NCBI GenBank assembly: GCA_044440025.1
Contig: JBITAF010000033.1
Span: 6,192 to 70,191, forward strand
Length of the DNA stretch: 64,000 nucleotides
Direction: 5' to 3'
Source of the DNA: JAHCJI01 sp044440025
Lineage (GTDB): Bacteria > Planctomycetota > Phycisphaerae > Phycisphaerales > UBA1924
A program made the translations under genes and the position numbers. The first letter of the stretch is position 1; each line of letters begins with the position of its first letter. This document shows positions 11,159 to 18,954 of the stretch, piece after piece. The notes under the pieces are model-generated. The model saw nothing but the letters and a program-made list of their open reading frames with translations, did no database searches and had not been told where the DNA came from.

Positions 11159-12397
11159 TTGACGAGCGCACCAATCGAATCCGTCCCCGATCCGACCGCC
11201 GGTGCTTGCTCACTTGAGACGCTGGGCCGGTTGGACAATGAACGTCCGATAGCCGCACTTGTTCGAGGCGATCGGGCCTTGGTGCACGGGTGCGGCCCGT
11301 GGCAGGAAGCCCGGGGCCATGGGCTGACACCCCAGGGCGACACCGCGTTCGCGGGCTTTGTTTCGTACGAGATCGGACGCGTGCTCGAGCCCACCAGCAC
11401 CGCCCCCCGGCCCGGCGCCATGCCCGAGAACGCCCGGCCCGATTCGGCGTGGGGCCTTGGAGGCTGGGCGGCGCTTGAGGCGTGCCCCGAGCCAGCGATC
11501 CACCCGTGCGAGGGACGCACAGAAGAACGGGCGTACCGCCTGGGCGCGATGCGGAGTGCCTGGGGGCGCACGCGGTACGTCGATGCCGTCGCCCGAGCGA
11601 TCGAGCTCATCCACGCCGGTGATATGTATCAGGTGAACCTGACGCACGCGCTGGTCGGTCGCTTCGAGGGCTCGACGCGCGCGCTCTTTGCTGATCTTGC
11701 GCAAGCGGCCTCCCCGGCGATGGGGTGCTACCTGGAACTCCCCCCGCTTCCCGACGGCCGCCGCCGCGCAGTCCTGAGCCTGAGCCCCGAGCTACTCCTG
11801 CGCTACGACGCCGCGACACGCACATTAACGACCGAACCCATGAAGGGCACGCGCCCGGCCACCGATGCCGGCCTGGACGACCTGCGCGAGGCCGAGAAAG
11901 ACAAGGCCGAACTGGCGATGATCGTCGACCTTATGCGCAACGATCTGGGACGCGTGAGCACCATCGGCAGCGTGCGCGTCGACCAGCCGAGAATACTCGA
12001 ACGCCACGGCCCGGCCGAGGATGGCGTGTGGCAAGCCAGCGCGCGCGTGAGCGGCCGACTGCAAGATGGCCTTTCGCTCGATGACGCCTTGCGCGCCACG
12101 CTGCCCGCGGGGTCGATCACCGGCGCCCCGAAGGTGCGCGCGATGCAGGTCATCCACCAAATGGAGCCCACGCCGCGCGGGCCGTACTGCGGGGCCATTG
12201 GCATCATCGACGCCCACGGCAATGCCGAGTTGGCCGTGGGCATCCGCACGGCCGTGGTGGTGGGCGACGAGCTTCGGTATTCGGTGGGCGCGGGCGTTGT
12301 GGCCCAGAGCGAGCCGCAGGCCGAGTGGGCCGAGACGCTGTCCAAGGCCGGTCCGCTGCGCGCTATCGGCGCGGTCATCGAGGACGATACCCCGTGA
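11159..12397 (+). CDS. pabB: Aminodeoxychorismate synthase component I
   Basis: Chorismate-utilising enzyme that makes 4-amino-4-deoxychorismate for folate. The chorismate-binding domain is clear: PMKGTRPAT, DKAELAMIVDLMRNDLGRV, the AGSITGAPKVRAMQ loop, and YCGAIGIIDAHG near the C-terminus. At 412 residues it is shorter than TrpE, and it lacks the typical tryptophan-binding LLES motif, so PabB fits better than TrpE. The start appears to be the TTG at 11159, preceded by AGAGGA. The stop overlaps the GTG start of the next gene by four bases (GTGA), indicating translational coupling. The glutaminase partner (PabA/TrpG) is not in the window. Confidence 0.88.
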   Translation: MTSAPIESVPDPTAGACSLETLGRLDNERPIAALVRGDRALVHGCGPWQEARGHGLTPQGDTAFAGFVSYEIGRVLEPTSTAPRPGAMPENARPDSAWGLGGWAALEACPEPAIHPCEGRTEERAYRLGAMRSAWGRTRYVDAVARAIELIHAGDMYQVNLTHALVGRFEGSTRALFADLAQAASPAMGCYLELPPLPDGRRRAVLSLSPELLLRYDAATRTLTTEPMKGTRPATDAGLDDLREAEKDKAELAMIVDLMRNDLGRVSTIGSVRVDQPRILERHGPAEDGVWQASARVSGRLQDGLSLDDALRATLPAGSITGAPKVRAMQVIHQMEPTPRGPYCGAIGIIDAHGNAELAVGIRTAVVVGDELRYSVGAGVVAQSEPQAEWAETLSKAGPLRAIGAVIEDDTP

Positions 12398-12882
12398 CGC
12401 GCGTGCTGGCAGACCTGGTGGACGTGTACGTGCTGCGGGAGCGCGAGGCCGTCGAGTTCCTCCAGCTCCGCCGAACCGCCCAGCCCATGGCCGGCTCGTG
12501 GCAGCCGGTGATGGGGCACATCGAGCCCGACGAGAGCGCCGTTGCGGCGGCCGTGCGCGAGCTGGGCGAAGAGGTCGGGCTGGAGCCGGGCGACGCGGCG
12601 TGGCGTGGCTTCTGGCAGCTCGAAGAGGTGCCCCCCTACTTCGTCACCGCGCTCGACGCCGTGGTGCTCTCGCCGCGCTTCGCCGTGCTCGTCGATGCGG
12701 CCTGGGCGCCCGACCTGACCGGCGAGGACACGCACGACGCCCACCGCTGGGTCCGCGCGGTCGATACTGAAACGAGCTTCTTGTGGCCCGGCCAGTGGCG
12801 GGCGTGCGCCGAGGCGGCCAGCCTGCTCGCTATGCGCGGATCCGAGCTCGAGCGGGCGTTGCGGCTGCCTCCCGAGGCATGA
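12394..12882 (+). CDS. Nudix hydrolase
   Basis: A 162-residue Nudix pyrophosphatase with a textbook Nudix box: Gly, five residues, Glu, seven residues, then REL, one residue, EEVGL (about residues 41-63). The GTG start overlaps the pabB stop. Coupling to pabB makes a folate role attractive: some Nudix enzymes remove pyrophosphate from dihydroneopterin triphosphate (NudB), an early folate step. This is inference, because substrate cannot be read from the box alone. The last 53 bases overlap the 3' end of the convergent glycosyltransferase gene. Confidence 0.9.
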   Translation: MTRVLADLVDVYVLREREAVEFLQLRRTAQPMAGSWQPVMGHIEPDESAVAAAVRELGEEVGLEPGDAAWRGFWQLEEVPPYFVTALDAVVLSPRFAVLVDAAWAPDLTGEDTHDAHRWVRAVDTETSFLWPGQWRACAEAASLLAMRGSELERALRLPPEA

Positions 12883-14017
12883 CCGCCGCTGGGCGCAGGC
12901 TCGGCATGAGCGGGAAGGTGTCGGCCTCGAGGCCCAGGATGCGCGGGGCCTCGACCCATGGCGCCAGGGCCTGCGCACCCAGGCCACGGCCGTGCATCTC
13001 GGCCAGCGCGTCGAGCATCGGGCCGGGCGAGAGCGTGCCGATGACCAGGCGGTCGGCGTCCTGCGTGTCGTCGACGATCTCGACGCCCGCCTCTGTCAGC
13101 GCCCGCCGCACGGCCCACGCGTGCTTGCCCTCGTGCATGAGGCGTGCGGTCTCGAAGCGTTCTGCGCCCAGCGAGCGCTCGACGGCCTCGCGTGCGTGAT
13201 ACAGCCCGACGAACCGCTCGAAGTGGTGTTCGCTCAGCGGCCGGCGCTCGAGCGAGCGTCGGATGCTGCGCAGCTCGGCCAGCCCCTGGCGGAAGCCCTC
13301 GACGGCGTTTTCCTTCTCGGCGATCCAAGCGCAGCGGCGGATGTGGTCGCGGCGGAGCGCGGCGCGATCGTGCCGGGGCGTTGTTCGCTCGATCACCACG
13401 CCGGTGTTGCGCGTCACCAGCCGCAGCAGGAGATTCATGTCTCGACCGGTGGCCGACTTGCGGTGCAGCACGCGGAACCATGGGCTCATCTCGGTCCGCC
13501 AACCCGCGTCGATGAGCCGGGCGCTCAGGTCGTGCTCCTCGGCATAGTACAGGAACGACTGGTCGTAGCCGCCCGTATCGATAAACGCGCGCTTGCGCAC
13601 CGCCGCCCCACAACCCACAAGCACCTCGGGCAGCCCGCCCCGCTCGCGCGAGCCGTCGGGCAGCGTGATATCGGCCATCACCACGGCCACGTCGTCGGCC
13701 GCACGCTCCAGCACGTGCAGATGTCCCAGGTCCCTCGGCGCACTGTCATCATCGAGCATGACCAGCCAGTCATGCCGCGCCGCGGCCGCCGCGTGGTTAC
13801 GGGCCGAGGCCGCGTAGTTGCGACCCAGCCGCACCACGCGCACGGGGATGGACACCTCGGGCAGCGTGTCGCGCACCGGCACGTCCGAGGCGTTGTCGGC
13901 GATGACGATCTCGACCGGGCTGGTGGCGTCCTTGTGCAGCGCGTCGAGCGTGCACAGCGTGGCGGCCAGCTCGTCGGGCCGGTTGCGCGTGCACGTGACG
14001 TACGAGATAGCGGTCAT
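12830..14017 (-). CDS. Family 2 glycosyltransferase
   Basis: A 395-residue GT-A fold transferase. It opens with a typical Rossmann strand (ISYVTCTRNRPDELAATL), has the second strand with VEIVIADNAS, and a metal- and nucleotide-sugar-binding acidic motif in WLVMLDDDSAP. An acceptor-side segment (FLYYAEEHDLSARLIDAGW) follows, with the ExDLS-type acid of many GT2 enzymes. The ATG at 14017 overlaps the stop of the upstream HldE-like gene in ATGA, so the two are coupled. The C-terminal 150 residues are not a known domain to me. It likely builds a surface polysaccharide or lipid-linked sugar. Confidence 0.88.
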   Translation of the reverse strand: MTAISYVTCTRNRPDELAATLCTLDALHKDATSPVEIVIADNASDVPVRDTLPEVSIPVRVVRLGRNYAASARNHAAAAARHDWLVMLDDDSAPRDLGHLHVLERAADDVAVVMADITLPDGSRERGGLPEVLVGCGAAVRKRAFIDTGGYDQSFLYYAEEHDLSARLIDAGWRTEMSPWFRVLHRKSATGRDMNLLLRLVTRNTGVVIERTTPRHDRAALRRDHIRRCAWIAEKENAVEGFRQGLAELRSIRRSLERRPLSEHHFERFVGLYHAREAVERSLGAERFETARLMHEGKHAWAVRRALTEAGVEIVDDTQDADRLVIGTLSPGPMLDALAEMHGRGLGAQALAPWVEAPRILGLEADTFPLMPSLRPAAVMPREAAATPARARIRA

Positions 14018-15780
14018 GAGGCGGCCCTCGCTTCCGTGCGTTGGGCGTCGTCGCGGTACACCAGGTGGGCGGCGGCCAGCCGATCGATCATGCCGTCCAT
14101 GGCCCCACGGGTCACGGTAGCCAGCCCCGGCCTGGACATCGCTTCGGCCTCGGCCATGGCCGCAAGGATGGCGGCGATAGGCAGGTGGGCCTGGGTGTCG
14201 CATGCCAACGCGTGGGCCCCGACGAGGCCCGCCGTCGCCGCCGCCAGCACCGCCGCATCGGCGCCGCAGGAGTCCAGCGGCAGCGGAGCCAGGCTGGGCA
14301 CCGGCTGGGCGCGGACGCGCGTCGGCCAGCCATCGCCGGTGTCCACCGCCTCGGTCAGACGATCGAATGCCAGTAAGCCCTCGGCCCCTAACCCGACGAT
14401 TGCGGTCCGCGCCTGCGCCGCGTCCATGGCCGACCACGCCGACGAGGTCAGGCTGCCCGCCGGATTGGCCACCGCGCGGCGCAGGTCGGGCTCGGCCACG
14501 CAGAGCAGATCGGCATGGCGGATCGCCAGTGGGCTCGCCCCGCGTGCCTGCGCGCTGGCCGTCAGGATGCACGAGCGCTCCCGTAGCAACTCGCCGATCG
14601 TTCGCGAGACCGACCCCGCCAGCAGCCCCAGCCCCTGGTCGGCAACGCATACGGCGTCGACCCGTGGCGCCAACCCGGCCACCGCCGATGTGATCGATTC
14701 GCGCAGGCTGGCGTCGGCGGCGATGGGTCGCGCGTGGTCCACGGTCATCAGTCGCTGGGTACCCGCCACGAAGTGCTCCACAACCAGCGGCTCGGGCGTG
14801 GGCGGCAAGGCCCAGAGCGTCACGCCAGCGTCTCGCAGGCGGGCGGCAAAGCCCTCCCCCGCGGGTCCGGTGGGCGGCATGGTCAGCAGTGTGGGGGTAA
14901 GCCCAAGGGCCGCAAGATGCGCCGCGACCCCCGCCGCGCCCGCGTCGAAGCGGCGCTCCCCGGCCGGCCGCAGGGTCATCACGGGCTCGCGGGCGGTCAT
15001 CTGGGGCGCCTGGCAAACCCGGTATACCTCTTGAACAGATTCGCCCACGACCAGTACCCGCCGCCCCCGGGCCGCGTCGAGCACCTCGCCCAGGCGGGCG
15101 GTGCCGACACCGGGCTGACGGAGGATCTGGGCCAGTGCGCCCGCCGAGGCCTCTACCCCGGTGTCACGCCCGCCCTCCAGCGCGGCGATCAACGCCGTCG
15201 AACTGAACACGATGTCGCCCGACGAGAACACCACTCGGCCTCCCGCGGCCTCCACGGCCGATCGCTCGGCGGCGAAGCGCGGATCGTTATTGGACTCGTA
15301 CTCCCGGCCCTTGACATAGATGTCCGGCTCAATGGCCGCCAGGATGCCCTCGGCGGTCGGGTCGTCCACAATGTGGACGGCATCCACCATGTCCAGACTC
15401 GCCAGGTTCTCTGCCCGAAGACCGTGGGGAATCAGCGGCCGCCCGGCTCCCTTCCTGATGCCCCGATCGGCCGTGATCGTCACAAGCAGGGCGTCTCCCT
15501 GGGCCCTTGCCCATCGCAGGTGCCGTACGTGCCCGGGATGGACGATGTCGAAGCAGCCGTGGCACTGGACCAGTCGCTGACCTCGCTGTCGGAGATCGGC
15601 ACGCCAGGCCAGCAGCTCGGCGTGGCCACGGATGGCCGGATGGCGAGGTTGGTTGCTCACATCGGGTTTATCGGCACCAAAATCGGGGCGAGTGAAGTGA
15701 AGATGCCGGTCGTTTGGGCCGAAACTGCTTGAGAATGACTTCGAGGATTGCCCCGCCCGACGCCGTGGGTCGTTCCGCAT
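14014..15780 (-). CDS. HldE-like protein with swapped domain order
   Basis: A 588-residue protein joining the two activities of ADP-heptose synthesis in reverse order. The N-terminal part is a nucleotidyltransferase: HPGH motif near residues 81-84 in GCFDIVHPGHVRHL, then VKGREY. The C-terminal part is a PfkB/ribokinase fold (VLVVGESVQEVYRV, GAAGVAAHLAALG). In E. coli HldE the kinase comes first. The kinase GAGD anion-hole motif reads DSCGADAA, one Gly short, so phosphotransfer may be weak or lost. ATG at 15780 is chosen; a GTG at 15660 is an alternative start. Divergent from the GT4-like gene and coupled to the GT2 gene, it fits a heptose-like or other surface-sugar locus. Confidence 0.82.
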   Translation of the reverse strand: MRNDPRRRAGQSSKSFSSSFGPNDRHLHFTRPDFGADKPDVSNQPRHPAIRGHAELLAWRADLRQRGQRLVQCHGCFDIVHPGHVRHLRWARAQGDALLVTITADRGIRKGAGRPLIPHGLRAENLASLDMVDAVHIVDDPTAEGILAAIEPDIYVKGREYESNNDPRFAAERSAVEAAGGRVVFSSGDIVFSSTALIAALEGGRDTGVEASAGALAQILRQPGVGTARLGEVLDAARGRRVLVVGESVQEVYRVCQAPQMTAREPVMTLRPAGERRFDAGAAGVAAHLAALGLTPTLLTMPPTGPAGEGFAARLRDAGVTLWALPPTPEPLVVEHFVAGTQRLMTVDHARPIAADASLRESITSAVAGLAPRVDAVCVADQGLGLLAGSVSRTIGELLRERSCILTASAQARGASPLAIRHADLLCVAEPDLRRAVANPAGSLTSSAWSAMDAAQARTAIVGLGAEGLLAFDRLTEAVDTGDGWPTRVRAQPVPSLAPLPLDSCGADAAVLAAATAGLVGAHALACDTQAHLPIAAILAAMAEAEAMSRPGLATVTRGAMDGMIDRLAAAHLVYRDDAQRTEARAAS

Positions 15781-15808
15781 CAAGAACTACGTGACCGGGG
15801 AGTCGGAC

Positions 15809-17188
15809 ATGACACAGATTTCAGACGCATTGGTGCTGGTGTTCGATGAGGGCTCGACGCTGGTGCAGCTCGAGCTCAACGGGTCGCTGGAGCGACACCG
15901 CGCCCTGTGGACGCAGATCGGCAGGCGGCATGGCCGGCTGATCCTGGTCACGCACGATCGCGGAGACCAAGCCAAACGGGCGGCCGAGCTGGCCCAGTCT
16001 CTCGGGGCCACTTGCGTGTGCGACGATCGCTGCACGCAGGTCCACGAGCACCAGGATCGGGCCGCCAGCACGGTTGCGGATCTGCTCAAGGACGCCAGGA
16101 GCGCGGTCGTGCAGTCGGTGGGCCTGATGGCCGCGCCGACGGCCCTGGCTGTCGCCTCCGGGTTGCAAAAGGCCGGCCTGAAGACCGCCCTGCTGGCCGA
16201 GGGTGCCGACCTCTGGAGTCGGCAATCCATCTGCGAGTTCGGTTCCACATCTCGGGCCGCCCTGGAGGCGGCCTACCGCGAGCAACTGGCATGCACGTCG
16301 GCCCACGTCGTGCTGGCTGGATGCGAGCCGGTGGCAGACGACCTGGTGTGGCGGTTCAACCTTTCGGCCGAGCGGGTACGGGTTGTTCCGATGCCTGTGA
16401 TCGCCGATACGTGCTGCATTCGGGCCGAGCAACGCGACAAGAACACCATCCTCGCGTTCGGGCCGGCTACCAAGCGGGCCAGGCTGAACCTGGTGGTGGA
16501 TGCCGTCGCTTCCCTCAGAAAGACCGATTGGCCCGACGCAAAGCTGCGGATTCTGATGGACGGCCCCGAGACACCCGCGCTCCAGGAGCAGGCCGACCGG
16601 CTGGACGTGCCCCTGGAGATCATCACGAGCCCGACCGCCGACGATGCAGATCGGGCGCTCAAGTCCTGTGCCCTCATGGTCTACACGGCGACGAGCGAGA
16701 CCAACCCCCCGGCGGTCTACGAGGCGATGTCGGTGGGCCCGGCGGTCGTGCTGGCCGTCGACCCACTGTGCGCCCTCCAGGTGGTCCATGGGGTCTCTGG
16801 CCTTCGCATGCCCGCCGAGGCCGAGGCCATCGCCCGTGCCATCGGCGGTTTGCTCATGGACGGCCCCTGGCGCGACGCCCTGGGCGGGGCTGGCCGCGAG
16901 CGGGCGTATCAGAGCCACTCCAGCCCAGCCGTGGCCGATGCCATGACCGAGGCGCAGATCGCCGCCCTCGAGATTGCCGCGAGCGGTGAGACCAAGATCA
17001 GCTCGGCCCTCATTCTGGCCGGAGATGGCCTGGCAGACCTGAACCCCAGCGACGGTGCGGCGGCGTGGGCCCGGGCCATCGGCGACTCGCTCGACCGTAT
17101 GGACGGCGACCGCGAGGCGTACCTCACTGCGATCTGCGACGCGCTTGAAGGCATGCGGGGCAAGAAGCGTCGTGTGCCGGCGGCCTAG
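15809..17188 (+). CDS. GT4-like glycosyltransferase
   Basis: A 459-residue protein with a GT-B look. A C-terminal Rossmann half carries ILAFGPATKRARLNLVVDAVASL, then a segment like the usual donor-site loop (LMVYTATSETNPPAVYEAMSVGPAVV), in which the EAM..G part matches the E-x7-E motif region of GT4 enzymes. The first E of that motif is less clear, so activity is not certain. A GGGGAG ribosome site favours the ATG at 15809 over the GTG at 15791. The gene is divergent from the HldE-like gene with only 28 bases between starts, so the promoters must overlap. Role: probably surface-glycan synthesis. Confidence 0.75.
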   Translation: MTQISDALVLVFDEGSTLVQLELNGSLERHRALWTQIGRRHGRLILVTHDRGDQAKRAAELAQSLGATCVCDDRCTQVHEHQDRAASTVADLLKDARSAVVQSVGLMAAPTALAVASGLQKAGLKTALLAEGADLWSRQSICEFGSTSRAALEAAYREQLACTSAHVVLAGCEPVADDLVWRFNLSAERVRVVPMPVIADTCCIRAEQRDKNTILAFGPATKRARLNLVVDAVASLRKTDWPDAKLRILMDGPETPALQEQADRLDVPLEIITSPTADDADRALKSCALMVYTATSETNPPAVYEAMSVGPAVVLAVDPLCALQVVHGVSGLRMPAEAEAIARAIGGLLMDGPWRDALGGAGRERAYQSHSSPAVADAMTEAQIAALEIAASGETKISSALILAGDGLADLNPSDGAAAWARAIGDSLDRMDGDREAYLTAICDALEGMRGKKRRVPAA

Positions 17189-17309
17189 CAGCGTTATCGG
17201 CCGGCAAGAACTGCGCACGCGCCGCGAAGGCTGTCAGAATGTGTCGGTTGGCGTCGGTTGTGACGATACTGAGGGTGCCAGGGGCAAGGACCGCCCCGGT
17301 AGATTGGGG

Positions 17310-17654
17310 ATGATCCGCATGGATGAGCGCAGCCAGAACCTCGATCGCCGCCGCTTCCGGCGGACGACCGTCAACCGTGCCGGCAAGGTGTTCGTTCGCC
17401 GAGCCCTGCGATACCTGCCCGTGCGGGCGCTGGACGTATCGCTGGGCGGCCTCCTTCTGGAGGTCAAGAGCGACCGTCCGCTGATGGTTGGCGAGATGCT
17501 GGAAGTGATCATCGGCGATGGCAGCCGGGCGGTGGTGGACGCCGAGGATGTTGTCGAAGCCCACATCGCCCATGTCGCGATCGCTGAAGATGGCACGCAG
17601 CGTGTCGGCCTGGCCTTTGCGCACGAAGGGGCCATGGCCGCCGTTGCGGCCTGA
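17310..17654 (+). CDS. PilZ domain protein
   Basis: A 114-residue stand-alone PilZ domain, a receptor for the second messenger cyclic di-GMP. Both binding motifs are present: the RRRFRR stretch (RxxxR type, residues 13-18) and LDVSLGG (DxSxxG type, Asp42 to Gly47). The beta-barrel continues to the C-terminus with no output domain, so it probably acts by binding a partner. The ATG at 17310 or the one at 17319 (GGGGA eight bases before it) could be the start. It follows the GT4-like gene, which suggests control of surface polysaccharide by cyclic di-GMP, though linkage is only positional. Confidence 0.88.
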   Translation: MIRMDERSQNLDRRRFRRTTVNRAGKVFVRRALRYLPVRALDVSLGGLLLEVKSDRPLMVGEMLEVIIGDGSRAVVDAEDVVEAHIAHVAIAEDGTQRVGLAFAHEGAMAAVAA

Positions 17655-17793
17655 TTCGGGCTTGCCTGGGCACAATCCGCCCCGGCCGAGCACGATTTTT
17701 CCGCGAGCCAGCAATCTTTTTCCGCCGAACGGCGTAATGGCCGATTCCCAGGGCCGTGCGCGATGATCGCGTGCCTGCGGAGGGCCTAGGGCC

Positions 17794-18939
17794 TTGAGCG
17801 ACGTAGCTCTGACAACACCGGACCTGGGCCGACCGCGATGGACAGTCTCGCCTGGCCTGGGGCTGGTGGCGTGCGGTGTGGCATGCCTGCTGGCCGCCGA
17901 TGCGAGCTTCGGGCAGGTCCAGAGTGCCCCACCCATGGGCGAGGGCGTCAAGGCCCTGACAACCAGTGACTGGCTGGCCATCATCATCCGCGTGGCGGCC
18001 CCGCTGGTGATTGTCATCCTGTTCCTGGCCGACTTCATCCGCCCTGGGTCGTTCCAGCGGGCGGGCAAGCGCGACGTGGTGGCCTACCAGTGGCCCGTGT
18101 GGCTCTTCGGCGCCTTCGTTGTGGTGTCGGCCCAGATCTTCGGCGCCCAAGCCTTCGGCCAGATCACCCAGGTGTGGGAGTGGCTTGCCGGCCAGGGCGG
18201 CCCGGTGCAGCCGCTGGGCGAGAGCGAGACCCGCGACGAGGCATTGACCCAACTTGGCGCCGTCATCTTCGGCGCCTTCGCCGGTGGGGTGATGGTCTAC
18301 TTGCTCAACAAGCGCGAGCACGACGAGGGCATGCGGTTCGGCGCTGGGGATATCCCACTTGGGCTCTTGGCCGTCGTCATCGCCTTTCCCGTGGTGGCCG
18401 CCACGGGCGAGGTCTCCCGCCTGGTGTTCGAGTACGCCAGCGGCGAGAAGCAGAGCACGATCGCCCACGCCACGCTTGAACTGATCCGCCAGAACTCGGA
18501 CGATCCGTGGACCTGGGTCGTCATCGCCACGGCCGTCCTGGGCGCCGCCATCATCGAGGAACTCATCTTCCGGGCCTTCGTGCAGACCGCCTTGCTGCGG
18601 ATGCTGGGCTCGGCGTGGCTGGCGGTCATCCTCACCAGCGCGGTGTTCGCGTTGGTCCACACATCCGGTGGGCAGGTGCCCTGGCACGCCGTTCCGGCGT
18701 TGTTCGTGCTGGGGCTGGCCATCGGCATCGCGTACGAGCGGTTCAAGGGGCTGGGCGTGCCCATTGCGATGCACGCGGGCTTCAACGCCATCAACATCGC
18801 CCTGGTGCTGTGGATGGCCGACCCCACACCCGCCCCACCCACGCAGTACGACGAGCGGGGCGTGCCCATCACCCAGCCCGAGGCCGGCCAGCAGCCGCCC
18901 GCGACCCCGCCCGCCGGCACGCCGGGGGGCCAGCCTTAA
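17794..18939 (+). CDS. CPBP family intramembrane glutamic endopeptidase
   Basis: A multi-pass membrane protein of 381 residues in the CAAX-protease/Abi (CPBP) family. The three family motifs are visible: EELIFR with Glu255, Glu256 and Arg260; FALVHT with His289; and HAGFNAIN with His and Asn near residue 330. Hydrophobic segments are spaced along residues 20-330, and the C-terminal 40 residues are Pro-rich. The start is taken as the TTG at 17794, preceded by GGAGG at 17779. It ends 15 bases before bamA, so both may be expressed together. Substrate is unknown; bacterial members act in membrane-protein processing or bacteriocin self-immunity. Confidence 0.88.
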   Translation: MSDVALTTPDLGRPRWTVSPGLGLVACGVACLLAADASFGQVQSAPPMGEGVKALTTSDWLAIIIRVAAPLVIVILFLADFIRPGSFQRAGKRDVVAYQWPVWLFGAFVVVSAQIFGAQAFGQITQVWEWLAGQGGPVQPLGESETRDEALTQLGAVIFGAFAGGVMVYLLNKREHDEGMRFGAGDIPLGLLAVVIAFPVVAATGEVSRLVFEYASGEKQSTIAHATLELIRQNSDDPWTWVVIATAVLGAAIIEELIFRAFVQTALLRMLGSAWLAVILTSAVFALVHTSGGQVPWHAVPALFVLGLAIGIAYERFKGLGVPIAMHAGFNAINIALVLWMADPTPAPPTQYDERGVPITQPEAGQQPPATPPAGTPGGQP

Positions 18940-18954
18940 GCCATCCCGATTTGT

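Noticed and set aside
11159..12397. Anthranilate synthase TrpE
   Set aside because: Too short and without the tryptophan-binding LLES motif near the N-terminus; PabB fits better, though a salicylate- or isochorismate-type relative cannot be fully excluded.
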